Below are positions 19,210 through 28,720 of a stretch of DNA of 64,000 nucleotides, piece by piece. The notes below the pieces were generated by a model, which was not told the DNA's origin, made no database searches, and worked only from the letters and a program-made list of their open reading frames with translations. This stretch comes from Mesorhizobium sp. M00.F.Ca.ET.216.01.1.1 (GTDB taxonomy: Bacteria > Pseudomonadota > Alphaproteobacteria > Rhizobiales > Rhizobiaceae), in assembly GCF_004010325.2 (NCBI RefSeq), contig NZ_SADR02000024.1, positions 50,150 through 114,149 on the forward strand, given 5' to 3'. A program made the translations under genes and the position numbers. How positions within the stretch are numbered: position 1 is the first letter of the stretch; every line of letters begins with the position of its first letter.

Positions 19210-20310
19210 ATGGCGGAGAACAAGAACCAGCACTTTGTTCCCCGGGTACATCTATCGCCCTTCAGCGTGTGTGCCGAAGGCAAAGCCATTCACCTGTTTA
19301 ACCTTGATCGCAACCAATCATTCTTCGATGCCCCGGTGAAGAATCAGTGTTCCAGGGATTACTTCTACGGGCAGGACCCAAGGCTCGAAACCGCAATCCA
19401 GACCGTCGAGGGACACTATGGCGACTGCGTTTCGTCGTTGCTCAAGCCACGTGCGGTCATCAAGGATCTTCATGCCACAATCCTCAGGCGTTTCGCCTAC
19501 CTGCAGCATGTCCGCACAGAAGCCGCCGCGCGTCGATCCGCGGAGTTTGCTTTCGCTGCCACGTCAGTCAAAGGTGCGGACTTCGAACAACCGTCTTTCA
19601 AGGAGGCCGTCAAAAGTGCGGTGATCTCGGCGATGCATCACTACGCCAAAACGATGAGCGTCGTAGACGATCTAAAGGTGCGGGTTGTTCGCAACCTTAC
19701 CTCGGTGCCGTTTCTCACATCAGATGACCCTGCTGCTCTCGCCAACCGCTGGCATCAACAGCACAGGCATGCGCAGCACAGATCTTTTGGAATCTCCAGC
19801 GCAGGTGCGCTTCTCTTCCTGCCGCTTTCGCCAACGCTGTTGGCTGTTCTCCTGGATGGCGACGTCTATCAAGCCGAGCACGTCGGTGGCTGGATCGATG
19901 TGTCAAATACGGCGGACATTCTTGCGTGCAACCACCAGCAGGTACTGAACTGCGCGGCAAATCTGTACTTTGGCGAGCGTAGCTCTGGGGATGATGTGCA
20001 AGCTATAGCGATCTCAGTTGCGCATCTGCGACCCCCGAGTCGGTTTGACGTGGTTATGGCGGTAGCCGACGGCAGAACCGAAACTCATACTCACTACGCA
20101 GTCGTAGATGCCCCCGACGCTCGGGAGCATGACGACGTGCTTATCCACGTGAGAACTGTCAGGCCGGTTCCGCCAACGTGGCCCTCGTTCCTGAAGTTTC
20201 GAAACAATCGTTTCGTCTTCACCAACGATACGGGCGCAGGCTTCCGCCGTCGGAGGACTGCGACGTCAAGTCTTTGGGGTAGTCCGCCTTGGCGGAAGGT
20301 TCGAGGCTAA
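19210..20310 (+). CDS. DUF4238 domain protein
   Basis: The N-terminus NQHFVPRVHLSPFS is the hallmark of DUF4238 (usually NQHYVPRFYL), followed by FLTSDDPA and FLPLSPTLLAVL conserved blocks. The protein has 366 residues and looks intact, although the last 40 residues are unusually basic. DUF4238 proteins are common in genomic islands of bacteria and their biochemical function is unknown to me. It stands alone between transposase debris and small ORFs. Confidence 0.8.
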   Translation: MAENKNQHFVPRVHLSPFSVCAEGKAIHLFNLDRNQSFFDAPVKNQCSRDYFYGQDPRLETAIQTVEGHYGDCVSSLLKPRAVIKDLHATILRRFAYLQHVRTEAAARRSAEFAFAATSVKGADFEQPSFKEAVKSAVISAMHHYAKTMSVVDDLKVRVVRNLTSVPFLTSDDPAALANRWHQQHRHAQHRSFGISSAGALLFLPLSPTLLAVLLDGDVYQAEHVGGWIDVSNTADILACNHQQVLNCAANLYFGERSSGDDVQAIAISVAHLRPPSRFDVVMAVADGRTETHTHYAVVDAPDAREHDDVLIHVRTVRPVPPTWPSFLKFRNNRFVFTNDTGAGFRRRRTATSSLWGSPPWRKVRG

Positions 20311-20416
20311 GGAGACCAATGCTATTCTGGCGCTTCGCCATCATTCTCACCTGGCGGCGTTTTCGGGTTGTTCGGTTTCATCGAAGACCAAGAAGAGGGT
20401 GTCGTCATCCTCGTTC

Positions 20417-20539
20417 ATGGCCCTTTCCGCCAATCCTTTTGCCAATCGCAAAGGCAACGCGTTGGCCGATGGCGGGATGCTGGTCCCCGAGTGGGTCATA
20501 GAACGGAGGTACGGCGTCGGCTTTGACTTTACAGCTTAG
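20417..20539 (+). CDS. Tiny hypothetical protein
   Basis: A 40-residue frame (MALSANPFANRKGNALADGG...) ends GVGFDFTA. The codon use is coding-like, and the frame is open upstream of the ATG. It could be the tail of a lost gene. Confidence 0.3.
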   Translation: MALSANPFANRKGNALADGGMLVPEWVIERRYGVGFDFTA

Positions 20540-20873
20540 CGTGTGAAGCACGAAGAGCAGCCGCTATCGTTTGCGGGAGTGGCGTCCCATGCGAACTGGG
20601 ACAGATTGGTTAGGTTAGTCTCCTACGGGCTAAGCCCACCCGACGTCGTCCTTTCTGGAAAGTCTCAAAAACAGATCGAACCAGAATCGATATTCGGCAT
20701 CTTCACGATTGCCAGACACTTCCAAGGGACACTAGGCGACCGACGTGGTAGCGTCCTTGCCGTGCCTTCGATCTCGGCTTCCATCGCCTCGTCGTCGGAT
20801 AGGAGTGCCCAATCTTTAACAATGTCATACTGGCTTCGCACATCGATGCCCTCCGTCTTGCCGAGAAGCAGCC
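20540..20873. other. Region with a possible eroded minus-strand gene
   Basis: On the minus strand from about 20841 to 20665 a frame reads YDIVKDWALLSDDEAMEAEI and so on, which looks coding but has no ATG start. It follows directly after the small membrane protein and may be its former operon partner. Confidence 0.3.
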
Positions 20874-21005
20874 TTAGGTACCCCGACGCCTCCCGACCTT
20901 CAACACAATGACAATGGCCATCACCAGCCCCGACGCGGCCAAGACGCCGTAAAACCCTTCGGCCGTTATTGCAAAGCCCCAGAAGTCGATTGTGATCTTG
21001 TCCAT
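20874..21005 (-). CDS. Single-span small membrane protein
   Basis: A 43-residue protein starting MDKITIDFWGFAITAEG, with one hydrophobic helix (YGVLAASGLVMAIVIVL) and a basic tail (KVGRRRGT), which predicts N-outside/C-inside insertion. Rhizobial genomes contain similar tiny proteins. Function unknown. It may be translated together with the eroded frame that follows. Confidence 0.5.
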   Translation of the reverse strand: MDKITIDFWGFAITAEGFYGVLAASGLVMAIVIVLKVGRRRGT

Positions 21006-21302
21006 TGGTTCGGTTGCCTTCACCAGATTCCAGGTTCAAACGACAGACTGAACCGTCTGCGCTCGTGTTGCGTTTTACGGCGCAAGCATGAGGCACCCTT
21101 GCAGGCGTCAATTGCAAAAGCGCCATCTTAGAAAATTATACCTACAAAATGCGTCGTTTCAGTCCCGGCTGGGGCCGAAATCTGTCCTTCGCGAACCGGT
21201 CGCGCGCTGCCTTGGCGTCAATTGCCGTTATTGGGCAGTTTTTGTAGCCTCAACCCCATTTTTTCAGCTCGGCAAGGAAGCGATCCTGCTCCTCCAAGGC
21301 TT

Positions 21303-21839
21303 TCAGCATCGTTCCATGACAGTGGAATCCGTCATGCGCCGCAATTCTCGCTGAATGGACGATTCGTGAAGACCCAGCGCCGTCCTCAGCGCCAGTGAGT
21401 CTAAAACACCATGTACCTCTTTCCTGAGGGGCGTATCGAGGTATCCAGCCGCGGCCTTTTGGAGAGCAGATGCTTCCGAAAAATTGTACATACTCGCCGT
21501 CTCTTTGGCTTTCCGCATAAGGTACTCGCTAGCCGAGTCGGAGATCGATGACGTCGTGCGCGAGGGCGCTCTCGCCGTCCTTGCAGCTCTCGTTGCCGCC
21601 GCTTCGTTCATGAATTTCTGTCTGTTCAGCTTCCAGCGCCCCTGCCATCGACGGATCAAGGTAACGTCTGTCTCCCTCCGCGAGCTGGACATATCATTGA
21701 GGACCCGCCTCATGGCTGAAGTCGCCTTCATGGAAGGATTATCCAGCAAGATACTTGCGACCTTGGCAAGGGCCTGATCGTTGTTCTTGACGCCGCTGCC
21801 AATTGGGCGGCCGACGCGGCGCTTCTGAATCTCTTCCAT
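21303..21839 (-). CDS. Hypothetical protein with AT-hook-like N-terminus
   Basis: A 178-residue basic protein. RRVGRPIGSG near the N-terminus resembles an AT-hook (GRP core), followed by a predicted helical segment with VTLIRRWQGRWKLNRQKF that could be a helix-turn-helix. A Ser/Thr/Arg linker separates it from a C-terminal helical part. About 100 bases upstream of its start lie repeated 16-base sequences, which it may bind. No family recognised. Confidence 0.55.
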   Translation of the reverse strand: MEEIQKRRVGRPIGSGVKNNDQALAKVASILLDNPSMKATSAMRRVLNDMSSSRRETDVTLIRRWQGRWKLNRQKFMNEAAATRAARTARAPSRTTSSISDSASEYLMRKAKETASMYNFSEASALQKAAAGYLDTPLRKEVHGVLDSLALRTALGLHESSIQRELRRMTDSTVMERC

Positions 21840-21936
21840 TGCTTTGCCTCCAGTTGGTGTCGGTCTGCCCCGTGCGCTCTTTGATATTGTAGCAACGGAT
21901 GGATTCTCAAGCGATTTAAATAGCTCCGATCAGTTT

Positions 21937-22010
21937 AAAAGCGCGGAAAATTCCCGCTCGTGAATCCAAAAGCGCGGAAAATTCAGCGACACGTAATTTT
22001 CCGCGCTTTT
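21937..22010. repeat. Three copies of a 16-base iteron, one inverted
   Basis: AAAAGCGCGGAAAATT occurs at 21937-21952 and 21968-21983, and its exact reverse complement at 21995-22010. The last two form a perfect 16-base stem with an 11-base loop. A degenerate fourth copy (GCGCGAAAAATT) is near 22029. The cluster lies upstream of the divergent 178-residue protein gene and looks like an operator, partition site or origin-type element. Confidence 0.85.
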
Positions 22011-22341
22011 ACGGCTTACGGAGAGGCTGAGCGCGAAAAATTCCAGCCGGTGCGGCGTTTGGCAATCGGCGTTTTCATCCGAAAACGGCCCCGCATTATT
22101 CCTCTAAAGCTTAGAACTGCCGGCCATAGCGCGGGCGAGCGGCACTGCTGAGGTAAGCAACTCAGCTCCCACCTTGCAGGACCTGGATGACGGACTGCCC
22201 GCAGGTGCTGCCCCATCTGCTTTGGACCGCATCTGCGAAATTCTCACGTATCCTGCCTGTGCGCATGTAAGCATAGGGTAGCGCCTGGGCTCGATTGGCC
22301 ACCACACTAAGAACCACCGTCGGCATGGCGACCGCAGGCTG

Positions 22342-23219
22342 ATGTCCCAAACGCCACTCCAAAAGGATCATCCTCTCATGGATCCCAATGCCATCATTGC
22401 GTCCCTGCCAGTCGCCGGGGCTGATCGATCTGTGCTCATCGAAGTCGCTAATGCCGCGTTCGAGCCCGTCATTGAGCGGATTGAACCGAATATTAGGAAC
22501 GACCCGAAGCCTTTGGGATGCTGATGACTACATCGACAATAGCCTTCTCGGCGTCTCTCCCACAAGTCCGTGGGAAACGGCTCAGGAATTCTTTGCGGCT
22601 CTCGCACGCAAGGAAACCTTGTTCACCCATACTTGGCAGCTGGTCGGCAGAGAAGCTCCCCTTGCTGAAGCCTTGGAAGCACACAAGAATCCGGACGTTG
22701 GCGTGACGCTGGTAACGGGGTCTGGCGGCGGCGGCAAATCTCGAGCTCCAAGCCATTCTGGACCAAATCGCCGCCGATCAGTCTGCGACTAGGATCAGGC
22801 TTGTCTCACCGACAATGGAGATCACCAAGGTGTCTCTAGAAGAGCTTGGTTCCGGTGACCTGCTCCTCGTCGTCGATGATGCTCATGACAGCGACAAGTC
22901 TCCAGCCATTGTTCAATTACGCCGCGGCCAACGTGGGTCGTGTAAAATTGCTCATTGTCTTCCGACGATATGGAGTTGAGCATATCCGGGCCCAGGCAAG
23001 CAGCTATTCCTTTTCTGGAGACCGTCTGAGCGTCATCGACGTACCGCCTCTTTCCAAGGAGGAGTCGGAGTCGCTTGCCCGCCAGGTGCTTGAACACCTA
23101 GGTGGACCTATGGAGCTTGCGGCCAGCATTGCTCATCTCACCCAAGATTGCTCGCTCGCCACAGTGGTCGGGGGCTCAGACCTGCATGAAGCCCCATCTT
23201 GTGCAGCGTCCTTTGCTTA
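22342..23219 (+). pseudogene. Broken P-loop (STAND-like) NTPase
   Basis: Three or more frames carry consecutive pieces of one protein: an N-terminal part (MDPNAIIASLPVAGADRS), WETAQEFFAALARKETLF, the Walker A segment VTGSGGGGKS, the Walker B segment DLLLVVDDAHD, and a sensor-like RVKLLIVFRRYG and PPLSKEESESLARQVLE. Frameshifts occur near 22500, 22745 and 22905. The pattern (large island-borne ATP-binding protein) resembles STAND NTPases, many of which work in phage defence, but the gene is dead and its effector domain is not identifiable. Confidence 0.55.
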
Positions 23220-23221
23220 GG

Positions 23222-23318
23222 CGCGGAACCATACGGAGCGATACGGGAAGATTTCTGATTTTGGCCCACGAGAAAGCCAATGAAATCAACGGTCCCGGCA
23301 CATCCTCCGGGCCCACCA
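23222..23318 (+). repeat. 97-base repeat ending in a 15-base core (copy 1)
   Basis: By eye, 83 of 97 bases match the copy at 44450-44546 without gaps. Both encode a C-terminus NHxERYGKISDFGPRxSQ followed by a stop, and both end in CCTCCGGGCCCACCA. The core also occurs next to the second recombinase module. The sequence looks like a gene end used as an integration target. Confidence 0.75.
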
Positions 23319-23737
23319 GAATTTCAGTTTAACTGATTGATTTAAATGTATTTTTACTGGATAGCCCACAATGTGGACTCGAACCCCTCTGCCTGTAAGC
23401 ACTCGCGATGCTCTACGCTACTCTTGGTCGCTTTGGCCCGTACCCTCTCGTAACCGGCGGCAATAACGTAGGTTCGGCGGCGATTGCGAAGCCCGTGTCT
23501 ATCGCTTCCCTCGGGCATTATTCCTCTCTAATCTCGCAAGCTCGATCTGCGACCGCATCCCAGAAGCAGCCGTCCGTTCATCTTGTTGGAGCATGTGCCA
23601 AGATGACGGCGGCGCTGCTCGACCGCCTCACCCGCAGCGCCGCGGCTCGGTCGAATCGACGTTCGGGTCAGCCACGTGTGTTCCAGAGCGCAGGCGCCAG
23701 AGATGCGGTTCCCCGGCGCCTGCGTGCAACCGACGTA
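23319..23737. pseudogene. IS21 IstB-like remnant and tRNA-end-like debris
   Basis: Around 23595-23640 the plus strand reads CAKMTAALLDRLTRS, which matches the conserved C-terminal block of IstB (AKMTTALLDRLTHH); the rest is out of frame or absent. At 23362-23420 the minus strand resembles the 3' half of a tRNA (GGTTCGAGTCC) without a valid anticodon stem. The region marks the right border of the degraded island part. Confidence 0.45.
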
Positions 23738-24253
23738 TCAGTTCGATCTGCGAAGAGTTTCGAACAGGAACCAGACCCGGTGCTCGGCCTCGTCGATCCA
23801 GTTCTCGAGGAGGCTCGCGGTCGCGACGTCGCCGTGCTCGTCGCAAAGGTCATGCAGGGCGCGAATGCGAGCGGCCAGCGTGCCGTTATCCTCGTGCAGC
23901 TCCGCCAGCATCTCGTGCGGTTGGACGAAGGTGGCGTCGTTGTCCAAGAGGCGCTGGCGGCGGGAAATGTCGCCGATCGAACGAATGGCGGTGCCACCTA
24001 GCTTGCGCACCCGTTCGGCCAGCGGATCGGTCATGGCCAGGACTTGGTCTGCCTGGTCGTCGAGCAGCAGGTGATAGTCGCGGAAATGCGGCCCCGACAT
24101 GTGCCAGTGGAAGTTCTTGGTTTTCAGATAAAGGGCAAAGACGTCGGCCAGCAGAACTGTTGCTGCGGCAGAAATGTCGTGCACTGCTTCGTCGGAAAGA
24201 CCCGACCTGGTGTGCAGGGCCGCGCTCATGCGGGATTTGGCACTGTCTTCCAT
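23738..24253 (-). CDS. dps: Dps, DNA-protecting mini-ferritin
   Basis: Dps assembles as a dodecamer that binds DNA and stores iron oxidised with hydrogen peroxide. The ferroxidase centre is visible in KNFHWHMSGPHFRDYH (two histidines) followed by LLDDQADQ. The start MEDSAK is preceded by GAGGAG at good spacing, better than a TTG six bases upstream. The 171-residue size is typical. It fits the peroxide theme of this chromosome but is far from oxyR. Confidence 0.92.
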   Translation of the reverse strand: MEDSAKSRMSAALHTRSGLSDEAVHDISAAATVLLADVFALYLKTKNFHWHMSGPHFRDYHLLLDDQADQVLAMTDPLAERVRKLGGTAIRSIGDISRRQRLLDNDATFVQPHEMLAELHEDNGTLAARIRALHDLCDEHGDVATASLLENWIDEAEHRVWFLFETLRRSN

Positions 24254-24555
24254 GATCAATACTCCTCGGTTGGGACGAAGCCGAAAGGCGGCTCCGCGGA
24301 TTAATTTGGGCCTGCTCGAACTGGCCGGAACTCAGCGGATCGCTGGCGGGAAAGGTCTCGCGAACGGCCTCATCCAGATCTTCATCGTTGTGCTTTTTCC
24401 AGTCGGCACCGGGCGGATCGCGTTCCAGAGATCAGGCGGCGTCTCCCGCTTGGCCTCGAATGCTCCGGACAGGATTTGACGGCCGGCCGAATGGACATGG
24501 CGGGCCAAATTCCGCCACGTCCTTGTTTGAACGCGAACGCGCCTCAAAGATCCGT
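24254..24555. other. Intergenic region
   Basis: About 300 bases upstream of dps and downstream of a hydrolase. A minus-strand frame exists (24332-24547) but lacks family resemblance. I see no clear element. Confidence 0.3.
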
Positions 24556-25398
24556 TCAGCCCTTGATGAAGGCCAGCAAGTCGGGGTTGATGACGTCCGC
24601 ATGCGTCGTCAGCATGCCGTGCGGGTAACCCTTGTAGACCTTTAGAGTACCGTTCTTCAGAAGTTTGACCGACAGGTTGGCCGAGTCGTCGATTGGCACG
24701 ACCTGGTCATCGTCGCCATGCATGACCAGCGTAGGCACGGTGATCTTCTTCAGATCCTCGGTCTGGTCAGTTTCCGAGAAGGCCTTGATACCGTCATAGT
24801 GAGCCTTTGCGCCACCCATCATGCCCTGAAGCCACCAATGCTGGATCACGCCCGGATAGACTTTCGCGTCCGGCCGGTTGAAGCCATAGAACGGGCCAGA
24901 GGGAAAATCGAGAAACAGCTGCGCCCGGTTATCTGCCAGCGCTTTGCGAATTCCGTCGAAGACTTCGATCGGTAGGCCGCCCGGATTCGATTCCGTCTTC
25001 AGCATCAGCGGCGGAACAGCACTGACGAGCACGGCCTTGGCAACGCGGCCTTGCGGCTCACCGAATTTGGCGACATAGCGCGCCACTTCGCCGCCACCGG
25101 TGGAGTGCCCGATGTGAACGGCATTCTTCAAGTCGAGGTGCTCGGCCACCGCCGAGGCGTCGGCGGTGTAGTGGTCCATATCGTGACCACCCGAGACTTG
25201 GGCGGAACGCCCATGGCCGCGGCGGTCATGAGCGACCACGCGAAAACCCTGGTTGACGAAGAACAGCATCTGGGCGTCCCAGTCGTCCGAAGACAGCGGC
25301 CAGCCGTGATGGAACATGATCGGCTGGGCGTCTTTCGGACCCCAGTCCTTGTAGAAGATTTCGACGCCGTCCTTGGTTCTAACGAAGCTCTGGGTCAT
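24556..25398 (-). CDS. Alpha/beta hydrolase, non-heme chloroperoxidase/arylesterase type
   Basis: The 280-residue core begins MTQSFVRTKDGVEIF and shows FHHGWPLSSDDW (oxyanion hole), DRRGHGRS, the nucleophile elbow GHSTGGGEVARY, the acid in VMHGDDDQVVP and the histidine in YPHGML. These mark cofactor-free haloperoxidase-type esterases. The frame continues upstream to 25527 with SRRQALVAGATVSIC, which resembles a Tat signal, so an exported longer form is possible. AAGGAA precedes the short start. Natural substrate unknown. Confidence 0.85.
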   Translation of the reverse strand: MTQSFVRTKDGVEIFYKDWGPKDAQPIMFHHGWPLSSDDWDAQMLFFVNQGFRVVAHDRRGHGRSAQVSGGHDMDHYTADASAVAEHLDLKNAVHIGHSTGGGEVARYVAKFGEPQGRVAKAVLVSAVPPLMLKTESNPGGLPIEVFDGIRKALADNRAQLFLDFPSGPFYGFNRPDAKVYPGVIQHWWLQGMMGGAKAHYDGIKAFSETDQTEDLKKITVPTLVMHGDDDQVVPIDDSANLSVKLLKNGTLKVYKGYPHGMLTTHADVINPDLLAFIKG

Positions 25399-25748
25399 GT
25401 CGGAAGTTCCTTTGCTCTGGTTGGGGTGGATTTTTCCGTCGCGATGGCCGCCATCGCAAATGGAAACGGTCGCGCCCGCCACGAGGGCTTGCCGGCGCGA
25501 GAGATGAATTGAATCGAAGGCTGTCATCCCGAATTCTCGTTTACTGGACGGTCAGGACGAAGCGGTGGTCGACCTCAGTCGAGGCACTGATCCTTTCAGG
25601 TGCCCGCCGGATTGGCTTGTCCGTTGCAATCGCGTTTTGAACACAATTAACAGCACTCAAACACACCGGCCGATACCGCAGCCCAACGGAACAATGACGG
25701 CGGGCACCGAGCCCGCCATCATCAAGATCAGCTTCGTTGGCTTGTGGC

Positions 25749-26024
25749 CTAGTTGTGACCAGCAAGCGCATTCAGGTTTTCACAGAATCTGGCATAGGGT
25801 TTGCTCATCGCGGCATCGTTGCATTCTCCCATCAAGGCGTCCCGCTTCTCCTTCGGCATCGCCATGAAAACCGCCTTGAATTCAGGCATCGGCTTCATCT
25901 CTTTCATGCTCGCGTCCGTGAAAAACGGCTGCATGTTTGACGGTTCATCGAGGGCGCCCGCAAATGCCGAGGAGCCGAGCAGGCAGAGTGCAAGCGCGCC
26001 GAAACAAATAGACTTGATATTCAC
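25749..26024 (-). CDS. Small secreted hypothetical protein
   Basis: A 91-residue protein with a clear Sec signal peptide (MNIKSICFGALALCLLGSSAFA, cleavage after AFA). The mature part has two cysteines (GECND and RFCEN) that could form a disulfide. No family recognised, but small periplasmic proteins with this layout are common in rhizobia. Stands alone. Confidence 0.7.
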   Translation of the reverse strand: MNIKSICFGALALCLLGSSAFAGALDEPSNMQPFFTDASMKEMKPMPEFKAVFMAMPKEKRDALMGECNDAAMSKPYARFCENLNALAGHN

Positions 26025-26530
26025 GGTGTGGTCCTTCTCTAGATTGTGCGAGCATCATCATGATGATCGCAGTGGTAAAGCTCATGATTTGTAAGATGAC
26101 CAGTTTCGTATATAGAAGTTGCTCAAGGTCGACGGAAAGCAATCTGCGTTCTCAGGCGCGATTGGCTCTCCAGATTTTGGCTCTTCTTGTAAGCGCCCGG
26201 GCCGCGAGGGGGTGGCACGGCCCGGGCAGATCGACGCCGCTGTGGGATTACGGGGCGCCGATCGATGTTGCAGCTTCTTCGGCCGGGTTACTTCGCAGGC
26301 TTGGATATCTGTCTTTCCAAGCCAATTTGATGCCGCTGCAATGCGTTGTATTTGACAGTTGGATTGCGATTTGAATGATTTTCAACGGACGCGACGGAAG
26401 TGCTTTTGGGAATATCTGCTGGGCGCCTGTCCGAAGTTTCTGCTGGTTGCGTTGGAGGTGTTCGGCAAAGTATTCGGATTCATATATCGCAAACATTTGC
26501 TGGTGTTCCTGACAGAAAGGCGCTGCTCGG
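26025..26530. other. Intergenic region
   Basis: About 500 bases, relatively AT-rich close to the secreted protein start. Short open frames on the plus strand (26060-26374, 26359-26571) show no family features. Probably holds the promoter of the secreted protein. Confidence 0.3.
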
Positions 26531-27826
26531 TCAGCGCAGCGACCGGAAAGCCGCGCGGACTTCCCGGGTGAAGATTTCCGGCTGTTCCCATGCCGCGAAA
26601 TGTCCGCCGTTTTCGGCTTTGCTGAAGTAGACGAGGTTGTGATAGCAGCGCTCGGCCCAGCTGCGCGGCGCGCAATAAATCTCGCCCGGGAAGACGGTCA
26701 CCGCCACGGGCATCTTCGCAATGTCCACGGCATTGAAATTGTTGGAATGGTCTTCCCAATAGATCTGCGCGGCGGATGTTCCGGACTGCGTAAGCCAGTA
26801 GAGCGAGATGTCATCGAGCATCTCGTCTTTCGTCAAGACCCGCTCCGGTTTGCCGCCGCTGTAGGTCCATTGAGCGAACTTCTCGTAGATCCATGCGGCG
26901 AGGCCGACAGGTGAATCCACCAGCGAATAGCCGATGGTCTGCGGTCGCGTGACCATCATGCTGGCGTAGGCGGAGCTATCCTTGTAGAAGGTGTCGAGTG
27001 CGTTGAAGGCCGCTCTTTCCTCTTCAGACAGGTCGCCCGGGACTGGTCCTCCGGCAGAGAGGATGGACGCAATTTCCTTCGGAACGGTCGCCGGCATATT
27101 GATGTGAATGCCAACCAGTCCGGGCACATTCTGAAGCGCCATGCGCCGGGAGATCACCGAACCGCAGTCTCCGCCCTGCGACACGTACCGGCCGTATCCC
27201 AGCCGCTGCATCAGCACGGCCCAGGTACGGCCGATCTGGTTGGAGCCCCAGCCCGTGTTCGACGGTTTCCCGGAGAAGCCGAAGCCGGGTATCGAGGGCA
27301 CGACGACGTGGAAGGCGTCCTCGGCAACCCCGCCATGTGCGGTTGGATCGGCGAGTGGGCCGATGACCTTCATGAATTCCAGGATCGAGCCGGGCCAGCC
27401 GTGCGTCATGATCATCGGCATGGCGTTGTCGTGAGGCGAACGAATGTGGATGAACTGGATGTCGAGGCCATCGATCTTGGTGACGAACATCGGCAGATCG
27501 TTCAGCCGCGTCTCGATCTTTCGCCAGTCGTAATCGGTCATCCAGTAGCGAACGAGTTCCTGCAGCTTTGCCAACTGCACGCCTTGGGATTGATCCGCGA
27601 CCGTCTCCCGATGCGGCCAGCGGGTTGCGGCCAGGCGCCGGCGAAGATCGACGATTGCCTCGTCCGGGATGTTAACACGGAACGGCCGGACCGCGGGGTC
27701 CGCAGCCGTCTCAGCCAGCGCAGATGAGAGGGTGATCGGGCTCCCTATCGCCGAGGCGGCGAGCAGCACAGAGGCTGAATTGGCAAGAAACGCACGTCGA
27801 GTGGTTTCGGAGCTATGTCCTGACAT
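26531..27826 (-). CDS. Exported epoxide hydrolase (EHN-type)
   Basis: A 431-residue alpha/beta hydrolase with the N-terminal EHN extension (VNIPDEAIVDLRRRLAATRWP) typical of microsomal-type epoxide hydrolases, which open epoxides to diols. A Tat-like signal is present (TTRRAFLANSASVLLAASA). The oxyanion motif THGWPGSILEF, the nucleophile region SQGGDCGSVISR and the histidine in GGHFAAWEQPE are visible. The nucleophile position follows GGD. Exported forms of this family are frequent in rhizobia. Confidence 0.87.
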   Translation of the reverse strand: MSGHSSETTRRAFLANSASVLLAASAIGSPITLSSALAETAADPAVRPFRVNIPDEAIVDLRRRLAATRWPHRETVADQSQGVQLAKLQELVRYWMTDYDWRKIETRLNDLPMFVTKIDGLDIQFIHIRSPHDNAMPMIMTHGWPGSILEFMKVIGPLADPTAHGGVAEDAFHVVVPSIPGFGFSGKPSNTGWGSNQIGRTWAVLMQRLGYGRYVSQGGDCGSVISRRMALQNVPGLVGIHINMPATVPKEIASILSAGGPVPGDLSEEERAAFNALDTFYKDSSAYASMMVTRPQTIGYSLVDSPVGLAAWIYEKFAQWTYSGGKPERVLTKDEMLDDISLYWLTQSGTSAAQIYWEDHSNNFNAVDIAKMPVAVTVFPGEIYCAPRSWAERCYHNLVYFSKAENGGHFAAWEQPEIFTREVRAAFRSLR

Positions 27827-27967
27827 GAGGCATCCTCTAGAACTTGTTAAAATAATCGAAGGGAATAGTTGCCCCTGCAGGGGGGAAGGGGGCGGGCAGC
27901 GAATGTTCGATACGTGATGAACGGGCGATATTGGTGCGTTCGTCCGATCATCCGCGTGTGAAGACGC

Positions 27968-28195
27968 TTACATTCCCCAGATGCCCTGGCCGTAGCTGTC
28001 CGCTGGATTATAGGGCGAGTTTTTCGGCGCTTTCTGGGTCGCGTTCTTCGCGGTTCGCTTGATAGAAGCCGTGTACGACCTGTCTGTCGAGCCAACGGTA
28101 GGCTGCCAATTGCTCGAGCCATAGTGATCGCTTCCTGCGAAAGCGCTGCCGGTAACAATGATGAATGCCACTGCGGCAAATGCGATGGTCTTCAT
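27968..28195 (-). CDS. DUF680 small secreted protein
   Basis: A 75-residue protein with signal peptide (MKTIAFAAVAFIIVTGSAFA), the SDHYGS opening of the mature part, a DRSYTAS block and a YGQGIWGM end. This is the DUF680 family, which I know mainly from Mesorhizobium, where many paralogues occur. Function unknown, probably periplasmic. The MKT start is chosen because it begins the signal peptide. Confidence 0.85.
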   Translation of the reverse strand: MKTIAFAAVAFIIVTGSAFAGSDHYGSSNWQPTVGSTDRSYTASIKRTAKNATQKAPKNSPYNPADSYGQGIWGM

Positions 28196-28720
28196 TTTAG
28201 TTCTCCTGTTCCAGATAGATCCGTCGGGCGACGTGCTTGGGAGGATACGTCGTTCGGACAGTTGCAATCTGGGAAGTCTTTTCGGTCATGTCTAGAGACA
28301 AAAACGATGTTTAACGCCTGCTAACATCGCCAAACTTCGAGTATTATTGAGGGTATGAAAGCTGATGTGCCGATTTCAAAAATATTGATTGGTAGCGCCG
28401 TGTTGATACTATCTCACAGAATCTCACATTGGGCGCCGTGCCCTCGGCATATCTCGACGACACTATCGCTTTGCAAGCAAAGGGTGCGCTTCTATGCCGT
28501 TAGTGCGATCAAGCAGGACAGTTTGGAGCGGGAAGGGGAAGCGCGCCCCGAAACATCGCGTGCGCTGTCTCTTATCATGGTGGCTAACGCCGCCTAACTG
28601 GCAGTGAAAGCTGAACCTGTCACTCTCCGACAATCGGAAACGCTGGATGGCCGCTGAAGATCAGCGTGATCATCACCATGACTGGGCTGCGGTGAAGCTC
28701 GGTGAGATCAGAGGCGCGTC
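28196..28720. other. Intergenic region
   Basis: Over 500 bases without a convincing gene. An 80-codon plus frame (28355-28597) has weak coding character. No repeat or RNA recognised. Confidence 0.3.

Noticed and set aside
18885..19289. Minus-strand frame of 134 codons over the IS remnant
   Set aside because: Arg/Gly-rich composition typical of an antisense shadow in GC-rich DNA.
20543..20911. Plus-strand frame of 122 codons
   Set aside because: Codon use and composition look like a shadow of the eroded minus-strand frame; no family features.
23304..23318. CCTCCGGGCCCACCA as the 3' end of a tRNA or tmRNA
   Set aside because: It ends in CCA like a tRNA, but none of the three sites has a T-arm before it. 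It is treated as a recombination core only.
23362..23440. Possible tRNA gene on the minus strand (GGTTCGAGTCC T-loop, GTAGAGC D-arm-like)
   Set aside because: No anticodon stem forms, the T-stem has two mismatches and no 5' acceptor strand is present. At most a remnant or attachment scar.
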